A stretch of DNA of 64,000 bases from Nipponacmea schrenckii (lineage: Eukaryota > Mollusca > Gastropoda > Lottiidae), in contig CM060200.1 in the NCBI GenBank assembly GCA_030562195.1, positions 62,001 through 126,000 of the forward strand, read 5' to 3'. Below the pieces are notes generated by a model. That model saw nothing but the letters and a program-made list of their open reading frames with translations. It was not told the origin of the DNA and did no database searches. Both the position numbers and the translations under genes were made by a program. This document shows positions 1-13,467 of this stretch, piece after piece. Each line of letters opens with the position of its first letter. Positions within the stretch are counted from its first letter, which is position 1.

Positions 1-2040
1 TATAAACTGACCACAATTCCTCTCTTAATGTATTTTAATGAAATGCTAATCAGAAGAGTTAACTATTATTGGGATAAATTCCAGTATAAAAACAGGCTTA
101 ATGACACAGAAAATACTTTAGTAAAACATAAGTAGGTTTATTTCCAAATATCTTCATTATAACATTTAAACATAATTCTACAACAAAAATTGTATTCATT
201 TTAAAAATAATAGTTTCTCCACCAGTTTTATTCTGTGTAAGAAGAGTTTGGTATCAGCTTACTCCTCTTGGATGAACAGCTTTTATAGAATCTATAAAAT
301 CTCGAACTCTGCCAGGATTGAACCTTTCACACCTTTTTTAGTCCTTCTGCTCCCAACATTTAACAATAAATAATCATTAATTTCCTGGGGAACTGCCCAA
401 TAATATAGAAAATAATTTATAATTCTGTATTATACATAAACAGCAGTTTTATCTATTACATTAACAATTGTAAACAATATATACTTTAGAATGTAACAGA
501 TTGTCAACAGAACAAACACTAGATTGTCATCAGTACTTAGTTGAATTTCAACTGGTTTAACAAATTGTACTTACTCTAAGCATGTAAACAACACTTCCTC
601 AAGATGTATAAAGTTGTAAATGGCACTTACTTGCACTACTTGCTGTAAATGGTTTGTATATAAGTTTGTAAACAAGTTGTAAACAGGTGAAACTTGCAGT
701 TGGAGGAGTTGAATCTCATCTGTTTTGTTTGATAGATGAGATAAAACTCTCTCCACTACATTGAACACCTTATTCATGTGGTTTGATTTCAGCTGGCAGG
801 TTCCCAGTGTTTACTACTTTCAGACAGACTGAGATTACAGCTGGAGAATAATACATCAAACATCTTTCTCATTCTCTTATGGTGCTGACAATTCTAAAAT
901 ACCAGCAAAACTCTTAAATACCAGCAAATCTTAAAATACCTAATAAAACGATTCTATAGAAACAATATCCAATCAGACATGACTGGTAAAATAAAACCCT
1001 GCATTAGACAAGATAACATAAAATATCCCAACAACTGTCTTCAACAAATTGAATCTTCATTGACAAACAAGACAACACATAGATAATAATATAGATGAAA
1101 CTGAGTGTCCAATATCCAACTTAATTATAGAAACTAATTACAGTATTAATTAACTCAATCAAACAATGTCAACTACATTAGGTAATATGTTAATGTCTCT
1201 AGTTGGTTTAATTTACATAGTCTCAAATCATCTGGTTATTAACTAACTTTTAACTCCACTATTTTAATTCTATTATCTAGATAAATAATTATATTATCTA
1301 GATAAATAATTCTATTATCTTTTATCTGATAAAGTGTGAGAAAAATTCAAGAACATTCACATTTTCTATTGAAGTTTTATTTAGGATTAGAATTTTGCTG
1401 TAAATCTTTGGGGAATGATTTCCAAATCCCATTGTAATAATAGCTATAAGTAGACAATAAAAAAAAGATAAAATCATTTAGTTGGAATCATGGAGGCTGT
1501 GTATTAAATAAGATAAATAATTTTAAAAAAAACATGCTATGATAAAGATTTCATCAGACATGACTTGCTAAAACTGAAATATTAACATCCCTGACACATA
1601 ATAATATTCTATATATTCTGTATATCTAATTCATAGCTCCTCAAAACAACTTATAACAAAATTATAAATTCAGAATTATTGAAATAGTTTTATAACTAGA
1701 GATAATCCACTATACCTTACAGGGTGGGAACAGACAAGGTTGCTAAGTGACAATAAAATGAAGTCCGATATCAAATATAATTTATCACGTCGACTGACCA
1801 TTATTTATTTTCTATATCACTTTCTATTTTATATACATTTTGAAGTTTGAGGCCCATTCATTTTCTACTGAAAACATCAAGTCTAGAATCTGTGATGAAT
1901 ATTAGATAGATTGAAATAAAACTTAGATATTGAATAAATAATGTAGATAAACACTTGGTATTTTTTTACTGATCGTCCAGTGTCATTCACACAGCCACAC
2001 AGAGTTCTTAAAACTACCCAACTTAAAACCCTGCACATAA
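1..2040. other. AT-rich stretch without a recognised gene
   Basis: No ORF or protein family is recognisable here. One minus-strand segment at about 265-340 reads ERFNPGRVRDFIDSIKAVHP and then reaches a stop, so it could be a C-terminal exon. The acceptor in front of it is poor (a stop lies just upstream and there is no pyrimidine tract), so I do not call it. The rest is low-complexity AT-rich DNA. Confidence 0.5.
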
Positions 2041-5034
2041 ATCATAAACTTGAAAAGATTTTAGTATCAAAATAAACCAGACTGAAACAACCCTGATTTC
2101 TAGTATCAAAATAAACCAGACTGAAACAACCCTGATTTCTAGCATCAAAATAAACCAGACTGAAACAACCCTGATTTCTAGCATCAAAATAAACCAGACT
2201 GAAACAACCCTGATTTCTAGCATCAAAATAAACCAGATAGAAACAACCCTGATTTCTAGCATCAAAATAAACCAGACTGAAACAACCCTGATTTCTAGCA
2301 TTAAAATAAACCAGATAGAAACAACCCTGATTTCTAGCATTAAAATAAACCAGACTGAAACAACCCTGATTTCTAGCATAAAATAAACCAGACTGAAACA
2401 ACCCTGATTTCTAGCATCAAAATAAACCAGATGAAACAACCCTGATTTCTAGATAAAATAAACCGACTGAAACAACCCTGATTTCTAGCATAAAATAACC
2501 AGACTGAAACAACCCTGATTTCTAGATTAAAATAAACCAGACTGAAACAACCCTGATTTCTAGCATCAAAATAAACCAGATGAAACAACCCTGATTTCTA
2601 GCATCAAAATAAACCAGATGAAACAACCCTGATTTCTAGCATTAAAATAAACCAGACTAAAAAAAACCCTGATTTCTAGCATCAAAATAAACCAGATGAA
2701 ACAACCCTGATTTCTAGCATCAAAATAAACCAGATGAAACAACCCTGATTTCTAGCATTAAAATAAACCAGACTAAAAAAACCCTGATTTCTAGCATCAA
2801 AATAAACCAGACTGAAACAACCCTGATTTCTAGCATCAAAATAAACCAGACTGAAACAACCCTATTTCTAGCATTAAAATAAAACCCGATTTAAACAACC
2901 TGATTTCTAGCATTAAAATAAACCAGATAAAAACAACCCTGATTTCTAGCATAAAATAAACCAGATTTAAACAACCCTGATTTCTAGCATTAAAATAAAC
3001 CAGATTGAAACAACCTGATTTCTAGCATTAAAATAAACCAGATAAAAACAACCCTGATTTCTAGCATAAAATAAACCAGACTGAAACAACCCTGATTTCT
3101 AGCATCAAAATAAACCAGACTGAAACAACCCTGATTTCTAGCATCAAAATAAACCAGATGAAACAACCCTGATTTCTAGCATAAAATAAACCAGACTGAA
3201 ACAACCCTGATTTCTAGCATTAAAATAAACCAGACTGAAACAACCCTGATTTCTACATCAAAATAAACCAGACGAAACAACCCTGATTTCTAGCATCAAA
3301 ATAAACCAGACGAAACAACCCTGATTTCTAGCATCAAAATAAACCAGACTGAAACAACCCTGATTTCTAGCATCAAAATAAACCAGACTGAAACAACCCT
3401 GATTTCTAGCATCAAAATAAACCAGATGAAACAACCTGATTTCTAGCATCAAAATAAACCAGATGAAACAACCCTGATTTCTAGCATCAAAATAAACCAG
3501 ACTGAAACAACCCTGATTTCTACATCAAAATAAACCAGACGAAACAACCCTGATTTCTAGCATCAAAATAAACCAGATGAAACAACCTGATTTCTAGCAT
3601 CAAAATAAACCAGATGAAACAACCCTGATTTCTAGCATCAAAATAAACCAGATGAAACAACCTGATTTCTAGCATTAAAATAAACCAGACTGAAACAACC
3701 CTGATTTCTAGCATCAAAATAAACCAGATGAAACAACCCTGATTTCTAGCATCAAAATAAACCAGATGAAACAACCCTGATTTCTAGCATCAAAATAAAC
3801 CAGATGAAACAACCCTGATTTCTAGCATCAAAATAAACCAGATGAAACAACCTGATTTCTAGCATTAAAATAAACCAGACTGAAACAACCCTGATTTCTA
3901 GCATCAAAATAAACCAGATAGAAACAACCCTGATTTCTAGCATCAAAATAAACCAGACTGAAACAACCCTGATTTCTAGCATCAAAATAAACCAGATAGA
4001 AACAACCCTGATTTCTAGCATCAAAATAAACCAGACTGAAACAACCCTGATTTCTAGCATCAAAATAAACCAGACTGAAACAACCCTGATTTCTAGCATT
4101 AAAATAAACCAGACTGAAACAACCCTGATTTCTAGCATCAAAATAAACCAGATAGAAACAACCCTGATTTCTAGCATTAAAATAAACCAGACTGAAACAA
4201 CCCTGATTTCTAGCATCAAAATAAACCAGACTGAAACAACCCTGATTTCTAGCATCAAAATAAACCAGATAGAAACAACCCTGATTTCTAGCATCAAAAT
4301 AAACCAGATAGAAACAACCCTGATTTCTAGCATCAAAATAAACCAGACTGAAACAACCCTGATTTCTAGCATCAAAATAAACCAGACTGAAACAACCCTG
4401 ATTTCTAGCATTAAAATAAACCAGACTGAAACAACCCTGATTTCTAGCATCAAAATAAACCAGACTGAAACAACCCTGATTTCTAGCATCAAAATAAACC
4501 AGACTGAAACAACCCTGATTCCCAGCATTAAAATAAACCAGACTGAAACAACCCTGATTTCTAGCATCAAAATAAACCAGACTGAAACAACCCTGATTTC
4601 TAGCATCAAAATAAACCAGACTGAAACAACCCTGATTTCTAGCATCAAAATAAACCAGACTGAAACAACCCTGATTTCTAGCATCAAAATAAACCAGATA
4701 GAAACAACCCTGATTTCTAGCATCAAAATAAACCAGATAGAAACAACCCTGATTTCTAGCATCAAAATAAACCAGACTGAAACAACCCTGATTTCTAGCA
4801 TCAAAATAAACCAGACTGAAACAACCCTGATTTCTAGCATCAAAATAAACCAGACTGAAACAACCCTGATTTCTAGCATTAAAATAAACCAGACTGAAAC
4901 AACCCTGATTTCTAGCATCAAAATAAACCAGATAGAAACAACCCTGATTTCTAGCATCAAAATAAACCAGACTGAAACAACCCTGATTTCTAGCATCAAA
5001 ATAAACCAGACTGAAACAACCCTGATTTCTAGCC
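2041..5034. repeat. 39-bp minisatellite, about 77 copies
   Basis: Tandem array of a 39-bp unit containing ccctgatttctagcatcaaa and ataaaccagactgaaacaa. The period is a multiple of three, so it makes long artificial open frames on the minus strand (13-residue period MLEIRVVSVWFIL, up to 415 codons) that are not genes. Copies at 3.8-5.0 kb are nearly identical. Those at 2.4-3.7 kb carry many one- and two-base indels. Read on the minus strand, each unit holds ttgtttcag, a good 3' splice-site-like string. Confidence 0.97.
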
Positions 5035-5074
5035 TTTTTTCAAATATTTAAAAAATAAATCACCTGTTACATAC

Positions 5075-5167
5075 ATGACCAGGATAGATTGATAACAACT
5101 ACCACCTGGTCCAATCCTCTTCCTACGATCATTCCAGAATTATCTGTACCATATACAGGTGGATCGA
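5075..5167 (-). CDS. Possible internal exon of an unidentified minus-strand gene
   Basis: A 93-nt minus-strand segment lies between a good acceptor (cctaattattccag) and a GTATGT donor. It reads without a stop as DPPVYGTDNSGMIVG, then a valine-rich stretch ending INLSWS, which looks like real protein. It could be a distal exon of SZT2, which is on the same strand, or part of another gene; I do not recognise the sequence. The downstream intron would contain the 39-bp array. Its end phase (1) would join the 2-nt-offset frame at the left edge of that array, giving FWFILILKSFQVYDLCAGF and a stop, which may be coincidence. A nearby piece at about 5319-5381 (GCQARPREIYSRVYILSDRV) lacks a normal donor. 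Confidence 0.3.
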
Positions 5168-8100
5168 CTGGAATAATTAGGACAGATGAGGTTTATCACA
5201 TGCTGGCTGAGATTAAAATCAATAGCTAATATTCAACTAAACTTAGTAACTTTATATTACTAGGAAAACCAACAGTTAAATAAAAAACTTTTCTCAAGCT
5301 GAAATTATTTCAACTTGCCATAACTCTATCTGAAAGGATGTAGACCCTAGAATAGATTTCACGAGGTCGAGCTTGGCAACCCTTGAGACAGATAAAATAA
5401 AGAAATTAAACAAACGAAGAAGGTAAAAGATAAGGGAGTCTGAATATGGTTATGTTGAAATATTTTAAACTAGGATAATATTCATATAAACTGATAATGT
5501 AGGCGAGATAGAGGGGTGACTCTAAGAAACGTGAATATTTTTACTGATAATATACCTTATATCACTCTGTAGACCAGTCAGGTGGCTGGCTTATATCTCA
5601 GGCTAAAATAATTTTACATTAGTCAACTCTGTTTCTAGTACAAAACAAGAACAGATACAAACAGAATTAAACCAACAACTTTACAATAATATCATAAAAC
5701 AACTAGACAACCTCACAGAACATAACATGGCAGTTATTGTCTATGTGGACTCTCTTAATGTGAAACAGCATCTATATACCAAACTATGATAATAACATGG
5801 ACTTCCTGAAAGAGATACCCTATAGTCATCAAATATTATTGAAGAAAAACTTCAGAATATAACCAGCAGAAAACTAATATATATATCACAACTTGGAAAG
5901 AGACTGAGATAGTATTTCAATTAAAATCTAGAATGAATTAATAATAATAAGTTATATTGTTAACTAGTTTAGATAGACAAATGTTATGACAGGCACTGGT
6001 ATAACCTAGTCTATCCAATGTAAGACCTATATAATCAAGACTAACTTTCCATGATAGCGAGAAGAAGCAATGTTTTATACCCCTAAATGCTACTTACTAA
6101 TCAAGACTACATTCTCTCATTGTGGCATAATCTAATCTAGACTCTCTCTAGACTGGTATAATCAAGTCTAGAATCCACGATGTTTTAAAACAAATCTCAA
6201 TGAGCTGGAAGAGTTAGATCTGACAACCTGTATGGAACAATGTCAAGGTCGAATCTTCCAACGAACTGAAACATGTATCACTGAATATTCTTCCTGCCTG
6301 GCGCTATAAAATATAATAGCTGTCAGGTAACACTGGCATCGGTGGGTGGAATAGCAGACAGGAAGGTAGTGACTTTATAATACTGAAATGTGGGGTGGGG
6401 CATAGGTAGGGTGGGGAAGGGGTAGGGGGCTGGAATAAGTAGAGGTTAGGTAAGATATTAAGTACTAGCTTGATGACAAGATGGTAGTTAGATAAAGATC
6501 AAGTGGTAGCTTAATATCATCTCTTAATAGAATGTTAATAAAGAAACATAATGGAGTGAAGTGCAGGTTTTAGAGCAGGGGAATTCAGAAATGACAGAGA
6601 AAATTCAAACAAAGGATAAGATAAAATTCAAGGCAGGTTTTATGGTTTGGGGAGGCACAGTAAATTAATTTTTAGATTAGATATTTAACATTTCAATACA
6701 ATAAACTTTAAAATAGAAAATTACTTTAATGAAGAATGAAAATATCTGAAGAATTGTCGTGACATAAATTTTTTGAAATTGAAAAACAATGAATTTAAAT
6801 TTAGCCTGAGTTTAAAAAAAAGAGATAAGAATAAGGATAGAGAGATAAGAGGTTCAAGATAACAGAAATTATGTTAGCTCTACAATATTTTAAATTTATC
6901 TTGGTAATAATTCTTAACTTACTGCATTAGGTATTCTCGAATTCAGAAAATATTGGACTCAAAACTTACAGTTTAAATCTTCAATAAGCATCAATGGCAA
7001 TACTGCTATTAAATTTCAAAAATCTTTATTTAATTTATTGATACTTTTATAAATACCTGAGACTTAATAAAATTAGACTACTATTATAAGAAATTCCTGG
7101 CCTAAATTGATGTTTTCTTTAAACAAGACTTTATCAAAATATACACCTTAAATATCTAAAATATCTGGCTTACGATAAGACAAATATAATCTGCACATGT
7201 ACATCACCTAGGTAAATAAATGTTGATATTTAACCAGTAAAGTCTATCATATTCACCAATATTTGAATAATTCACGTTCAATATTAACCTGAGTAAATAT
7301 TCCCCAAGTAGATTATAAATATTAAAATATTGTCAACTTTACGTTTATCAAGTACGATAAGTTTTTACTATTTATACTTACTGTAAATCTGTCAGTTTAT
7401 TCTAAAATATTTAACTTGTGAATGAAAGTGGAAAGCCTTCATATTAACCTTACAATTTTCAAGTTAAAATTGAATAATAAAATAAAAATAAAGAATGTAC
7501 TTAAGATTCAAAAGTGAAGAGCATTAGTATTAACTTAAAAATTAATTTTCACGAAATTGAATAATAAAATGTACTTAGAATTATAAATAGTCAATCTATA
7601 TCAGATATAAGAGTATTAAATTTTAGACTAGTTCAGTAAAATAATTAAGTTATACATTATAAATTGTAGAACTGACATAATGAAATAAAAAGTAAAATAG
7701 AAAGCTGAGAATACAACCTGGTGATAGAGTAAGTTAGTATAAGATTCTGTGATAACGCCCCCTCTAGTTATATATATTACATATAACACTTGGTATAATA
7801 TTACCATCATGTCAACCAGAGCACTGAGACAGTCAATTTCCCTTCCTTCGGCTTTATGTTCTTTCTCTTCTGTACTTTGACACCAGGCAGGTCAGTTGGA
7901 GACAAGGTGATGGGTGAACCCTATTTTAAACTAGAGGGGTGATTGAACTAGGTTATAAGAGGGTCTAGATTAGATTACGCCATACCAACAGACATTGATA
8001 GTCAATCCTTCTTAGTTTACCACGTCACCTAATACACCTGTACAACCCCTAACCCTACTACAATGGTTCAATCCCCAAACTTTGCTCGCGATTACAGAGA

Positions 8101-9235
8101 TTCGAGTCTGTATAAGTTTAAGAGATAAGGACTTGTCACAAGGCTTTACTATCAACAAGATATGATTTGAAGATCTAAACAAACAATTCTTACTTATGAC
8201 CAATGGACTAGAGGGAACGACAGTGATAATCAACTATCTATCATCTACTTCCAGTTTATTCATGTTTACACAATAATTGGGTAGTGTTTAAACTTGTAAA
8301 CTCAACCATATCTTATACTGACTAAATTTATCATTGTAGACCTTGTATCACAGATAACTTATAATAATTTTACTCCCTCCAACTACAAAATATCTCAAAT
8401 GTTACTTATTATTATTTTAGTTTAAAATCATCCAACTCTGGTCAGGTTGTTTTGATTTAAAAGCAGTTAATAATAAATTGATCAGTTGCAAGTTCTGGAA
8501 TTAAAATGTGTATTGTTACTGAGATAACAAAAAAAGGGCTTTCTAAAATTTTTTGTGTAACAGGTATGCTGTTAGCATCAAATTACACTTTTCAATCCGT
8601 TCAATTTCATAAAATACAAGTGTTTGTAATCATCAAATATTGTGAAAATTTTCTGTATAAAGGACACTAATCAAGATGGTTTAAATTTGAACATCTTCAT
8701 CACCTATTTAAATTTTAATTTTCTTATAATTCAATGAAAGCATTATCTAGCAGACATCGCCCCAAACACGTCTATTTTCAATCTCTTAACTTTAAAACCA
8801 GGGTTTTAATACACTCATAAACAAACCCTTGCAAGTCTAAATTATTCCGTTATAACTCATTTTACTAAACAATATCAACATCCAATAACTTAAAATAAAT
8901 CTTATGAACACCAATATAACACCAACATAACTCCAATTATAATCAAAATAACACCATAAACACTTATTTGACACCATAAACACCAATATAACACCAATAT
9001 AAAACAATACTAACGATGTTAATTAATTATCTATCAGTTATCAATTAAAACAATGATCAATAATCAATCATTATTATAATTATTTTATCAACTGATAATA
9101 TATTATCAGTTTTCAGTATTCAAACTAATACAGGAAATACAACAACACTGATGATATCAATATGAGATGCAGTAAGATCAATATTCAGTCTCAGTACAAG
9201 CACTGGCCTGGGACAGAATAGGTCAAACTTAAACC
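5168..9235. other. Unassigned AT-rich region with weak exon-like pieces
   Basis: No confident gene. Minus-strand exon-like pieces occur near 7802-7870 (reads EKEHKAEGREIDCLSALVD, followed by GTAATA) and near 6220-6400, where a long pyrimidine tract and tttcag precede a short open segment and a second piece reads RQAGRIFSDTCFSSLED. They lie on the strand of SZT2, which must continue leftward, but phases do not chain convincingly and I cannot match them to SZT2. At about 8063 the plus strand has GGTTCAATCC, a tRNA B-box-like string, but no matching A box. Confidence 0.35.
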
Positions 9236-9990
9236 ACTAGATATTGATAATGTGAACACCTAACGCTTGTAACCTAGGCCAGTGCTTCTATAGGAAAGTA
9301 TATCTTATAACACCTAATACTTGTAACCTAGGCCAGTGCTTCTATAGGAAAGTATATCTTATAACACCTAATACTTGTAACCTAGGCCAGTGCTTCTATA
9401 GGAGTGTATCTCTTATTACACCTAACACTTGTAACCTAGGCCAGTGCTTCTATAGGAAAGTATATCTTATAACAACTAATACTTGTGACCTAGGCCAGTG
9501 CTTCTATAGGAGTGTATCTCTTATTACACCTAATACTTGTAACCTAGGCCAGTGCTTCTATAGGAATGTATCTCTTATGACACCTAACACTTGTAACCTA
9601 AGCCAGTGCTTCTATAGGAAAGTATATCTTATAACACCTAATACTTGTGACCTAGGCCAGTGCTTCTATAGGAGAGTATCTCTTATAACACCTAATACTT
9701 GTAACCTAGGCCAGTGCTTCTATAGGAGAGTACCTCTTATAGCACCTAACACTTGTAACCTAGGCCAGTGCTTCTATAGGAGAGTACCTCTTATAACACC
9801 TAATACTTGTAACCTAGGCCAGTGCTTCTATAGGAGAGTATCTCTTATAACACCTAATACTTGTAACCTAGGCCAGTGCTTCTATAGGAGAGTACCTCTT
9901 ATAGCACCTAATACTTGTAACCTAGGCCAGTGCTTCTATAGGAGTGTATCTCTTATTACACCTAATACTTGTGACCTAGACCAGTTTCCT
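9236..9990. repeat. 54-bp minisatellite, about 14 copies
   Basis: Tandem units containing cacctaatacttgtaaccta and ggccagtgcttctatagga. The 54-bp period keeps a plus-strand frame open for 153 codons (repeating NTCNLGQCFYR), which I regard as a by-product of the period and not a gene. The left flank (about 9200) has an isolated aagcactggcctggg, matching part of the unit on the opposite strand. Confidence 0.95.
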
Positions 9991-11215
9991 GACGCCAACA
10001 TATTAACATCTATTGGAAACCACCAGGAATCGAAATGAAATGACTGAATGAGTAAATTCTATTTCAATGTCAAATTAGAAGACCTGCATCACTCAGGGGT
10101 TATCTCCACTTATGCTGGTAATTTATGAACTGAACTTATATTATATTAGAGTTGATGGTAAGATGGCAGTGAGAAATACTTTCTTTATTTTATTGAACAA
10201 TTCTGAAATAAAACTTGGTGATATATCAAGAAATAAAATAAATTATCTATAATTATAATCAGTGATAGATCAAACAACTAGATATTGATAACTAACTGAA
10301 CTTTAACACGTTCCTATCACTGTAATTAGATAGCAAATCAACTTTGTTACTTGTGATATAGGTAATCTTCTATCTACAATAACAGATTAGATAGAATCTC
10401 AACAAGTTCCAAGTTCATTTTCTTTAATCATTATTCAGCTTTTATATTGTTAAGTTACACATTACATTGTCTGATAGTAACTGACAAAACTCCTAAAACC
10501 TATAAAATATAATATTAAATTATGTTAATATACAGCAAGTCTGACAGTGTTAAAATATAACAGGCTGAATGTTAGATCTATGTTGGAAGTCCTATGTATT
10601 ATCATTTTAACATATTAACCTTAACAATGGTGAACTACATTTGTACCAGTGTCTACTATTGAATAGTAACTTGTTACCTTTCAACCGCCCTAATATCTAC
10701 AGACAACAAGTACATTGGTTGTTAAAGTTTATAAAAACACATATCACAGTTGTAAAACCATGTGTACTTCCTTCTTTGATAAATTTCTCCTTAACACAAT
10801 CCTTCTAACAAGCTAGCTTGACAAGAAAACTTATTTACAACATTACATCACCAAAAACAGAGAAAAACTTAAACATAATGAAATATAAAATCTTTCATGT
10901 AAAGTTTAGACAAGGGAGATAACTACAGAAACAATCTTAAACAATAGAGATTAATTCAGACACTAGATGGTGTTCCGATATATCAGGATACCCAGAGAAA
11001 ACCATAATACTTTTTTATCATAAATAGAGTAATATGTGTGGACCATAACATTATTATTATTATTATTATCTCCACATTTACAACTACAAGCCTTCTTAAA
11101 TCAAACTATTATTGACTCATATTTTCTATTATGTATATTTAGTAGAACCTGAATTCAGAGACCACTCAATATTAAAAAAAATAAAGTATATATACCAAAT
11201 CAGTCAACCTCTATC
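9991..11215. other. No gene seen
   Basis: AT-rich sequence with no supported exon. At about 10640-10700 it carries one member of a short dispersed repeat (ccagtgt...aatagtaac...accgccctaatatct) that recurs near 50320 and 63010. A short TTA microsatellite lies near 11050. Confidence 0.5.
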
Positions 11216-13097
11216 CACTTCTCACTCAGCTGTTCACTCTCCTAGTTCCTCTATCTTCTCCTCACTCAACTGTTCACTCTCCTAGTTCCTTTATCTTCTC
11301 CTCACTCAGCTGTTCACTCTCCTAGGGTTTCCCCTATCTTCTCCTCACTCAGCTGTTCACTCTCCTAGTTCCTTTATCTTCTCCTCACTCAACTGTTCAC
11401 TCTCCTAGTTCCTCTATCTTCTCCTCACTCAGCTGTTCACTCTCCTAGTTCCTTTATCTTCTCCTCACTCAGCTGTTCACTCTCCTAGTTCCTCTATCTT
11501 CTCCTTCCTCAGCTGTTCACTCTCCTAGTTCCTCTATCTTCTCCTCACTCAGCTGTTCACTCTCCTAGTTCCTTTATCTTCTCCTCACTCAGCTGTTCAC
11601 TCTCCTAGTTCCTCTATCTTCTCCTCACTCAGCTGTTCACTCTCCTAGTTCCTTTATCTTCTCCTCACTCAACTGTTCACTCTCCTAGTTCCTCTATCTT
11701 CTCCTCACTCAACTGTTCACTCTCCTAGTTCCTTTATCTTCTCCTCACTCAGCTGTTCACTCTCCTAGTTCCTTTATATTCTCCTTCCTCAACTGTTCAC
11801 TCTCCTAGTTCCTCTATCTTCTCCTCACTCAGCTGTTTACTCTCCTAGTTCCTTTATCTTCTCCTCACTCAGCTGCTTACTCTCCTAGTTCCTCTATCTT
11901 CTCCTCACTCAACTGTTCACTCTCCTAGTTCCTTTATCTTCTCCTCACTCAGCTGTTCACTCTCCTAGTTCCTCTTTCTTCTCCTCACTCAGCTGCTTAC
12001 TCTCCTAGTTTCTCTATCTTCTCCTCACTCAGCTGTTCACTCTCCTAGTTCCTTTATCTTCTCCTCACTCAGCTGTTCACTCTCCTAGTTCCTCTATCTT
12101 CTCCTCACTCAACTGTTCACTCTCCTAGTTCCTTTATCTTCTCCTTCCTCAGCTGTTCACTTCCCTAGTTCCTCTATCTTCTCCTCACTCAACCGTTCAC
12201 TCTCCTAGTTCCTTTATCTTCTCCTCACTCAGCTGTTCACTCTCCTAGTTCCTCTATCTTCTCCTCACTCAGCTGTTCACTCTCCTAGTTCCTTTATCTT
12301 CTCCTCACTCAACTGTTCACTCTCCTAGTTCCTTTATCTTCTCCTCCCTCAGCTGTTTACTCTCCTAGTTCCTCTATCTTCTCCTCCCTAAAGCTGTTCA
12401 CTCTCCTAGTTCCTCTATCTTCTCCTCACTCAGCTGTTCACTCTCCTAGTTCCTCTATCTTCTCCTCACTCAACTGTTCACTCTCCTAGTTCCTTTATCT
12501 TCTCCTCACTCAGCTGTTCACTCTCCTAGTTCCTCTATCTTCTCCTTACTCAGCTGTTCACTCTCCTAGTTCCTCTATCTTCTCCTCACTCAACTGTTCA
12601 CTCTCCTAGTTCCTCTGTCTTCTCCTCACTAAAGCTGTTCACTCTCCTAGTTCCTCTATCTTCTCCTCACTCAACTGTTCACTCTCCTAGTTCCTCTATC
12701 TTCTCCTCACTTAGCTGCAGCTGTTCACTCTCCTAGTTCCTCTATCTTCTCCTCACTCAGCTGTTCACTCTCCTAGTTCCTCTATCTTCTCCTTACTCAG
12801 CTGTTCACTCTCCTAGTTCCTCTATCTTCTCCTCACTCAGCTGTTCACTCTCCTAGTTCCTCTATCTTCTCCTCACTCAACTGTTCACTCTCCTAGTTCC
12901 TCTATCTTCTCCTCACTCAGCTGTTCACTCTCCTAGTTCCTCTATCTTCTACTCATTAAAGCTGTTCACTCTCCTAGTTCCTCTATCTTCTCCTCCCTCA
13001 ACTGTTCACTCTCCTAGTTCCTCTATCTTCTCCTCACTCAGCTGTTCACTCTCCTAGTTCCTCTATCTTCTCCTCCTCAGCTGTTCACTCTCCTAGT
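11216..13097. repeat. 40-bp pyrimidine-rich minisatellite, about 46 copies
   Basis: Tandem array of a 40-bp unit with ctcactcagctgttcactct and cctagttcctctatcttctc. The plus strand is strongly C/T rich and the minus strand G/A rich for 1.9 kb, giving extreme strand asymmetry. Copies differ mainly at a C/T position (cctcta versus cctttat) and at cag/caa before ctgttcac. If SZT2 continues to the left, this array lies in one of its introns. Confidence 0.97.
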
Positions 13098-13467
13098 TTC
13101 TCTAGTAGAATAGGTGATGTATATTGTACAGTATAACTATATTATTTGTATATACATGTATATAATATTATGAAGGAAATACTATTGTTTTAGAGAAGAA
13201 TCTGGTATTTCGTTATAATTTATATAAATTCTAGAGTTGCTGTCTGTATTTAGATATATTATTTGTGTGTAATATGGAAAGTTAAAGAAAATGTTTAAAG
13301 AAAAGCAAAAAGTCTGGTTATTGCCCATTATATGGTATTTTTCATGAATGAAGGTTTAATGTAAAAAAGTTTTGAAGTAATAAATGTGTTTTTTAATATA
13401 TACAATATTGATGAATGATTGAATCTTGTGTCTCTATTCTGTATTTTATAAAAGAAATGAAACTTAC
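13098..13467. other. Intron-side flank of the last recognised SZT2 exon
   Basis: Contains the GTAAGT donor of SZT2 exon 19 at 13462-13467 (complement strand), followed by AT-rich DNA. I looked for the next expected SZT2 exon on the minus strand and did not find it here. Confidence 0.5.

Noticed and set aside
3752..4999. 415-codon minus-strand ORF repeating a 13-residue motif
   Set aside because: It is a by-product of a 39-bp minisatellite whose period is a multiple of three; neighbouring copies with indels break the frame and there is no family match.
2041..5034. CRISPR array
   Set aside because: The repeats are contiguous with no unique spacers, and the host is an animal; the same holds for the other arrays.
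8040..8110. tRNA gene or tRNA-derived SINE around GGTTCAATCC
   Set aside because: Only a B-box-like string is present; I could not find an A box or a cloverleaf. The similar string near 40098 fails the same test.
9577..10038. 153-codon plus-strand ORF repeating NTCNLGQCFYR
   Set aside because: It arises from the 54-bp array; the repeats vary at non-synonymous sites as freely as elsewhere and no start or splice context supports a gene.
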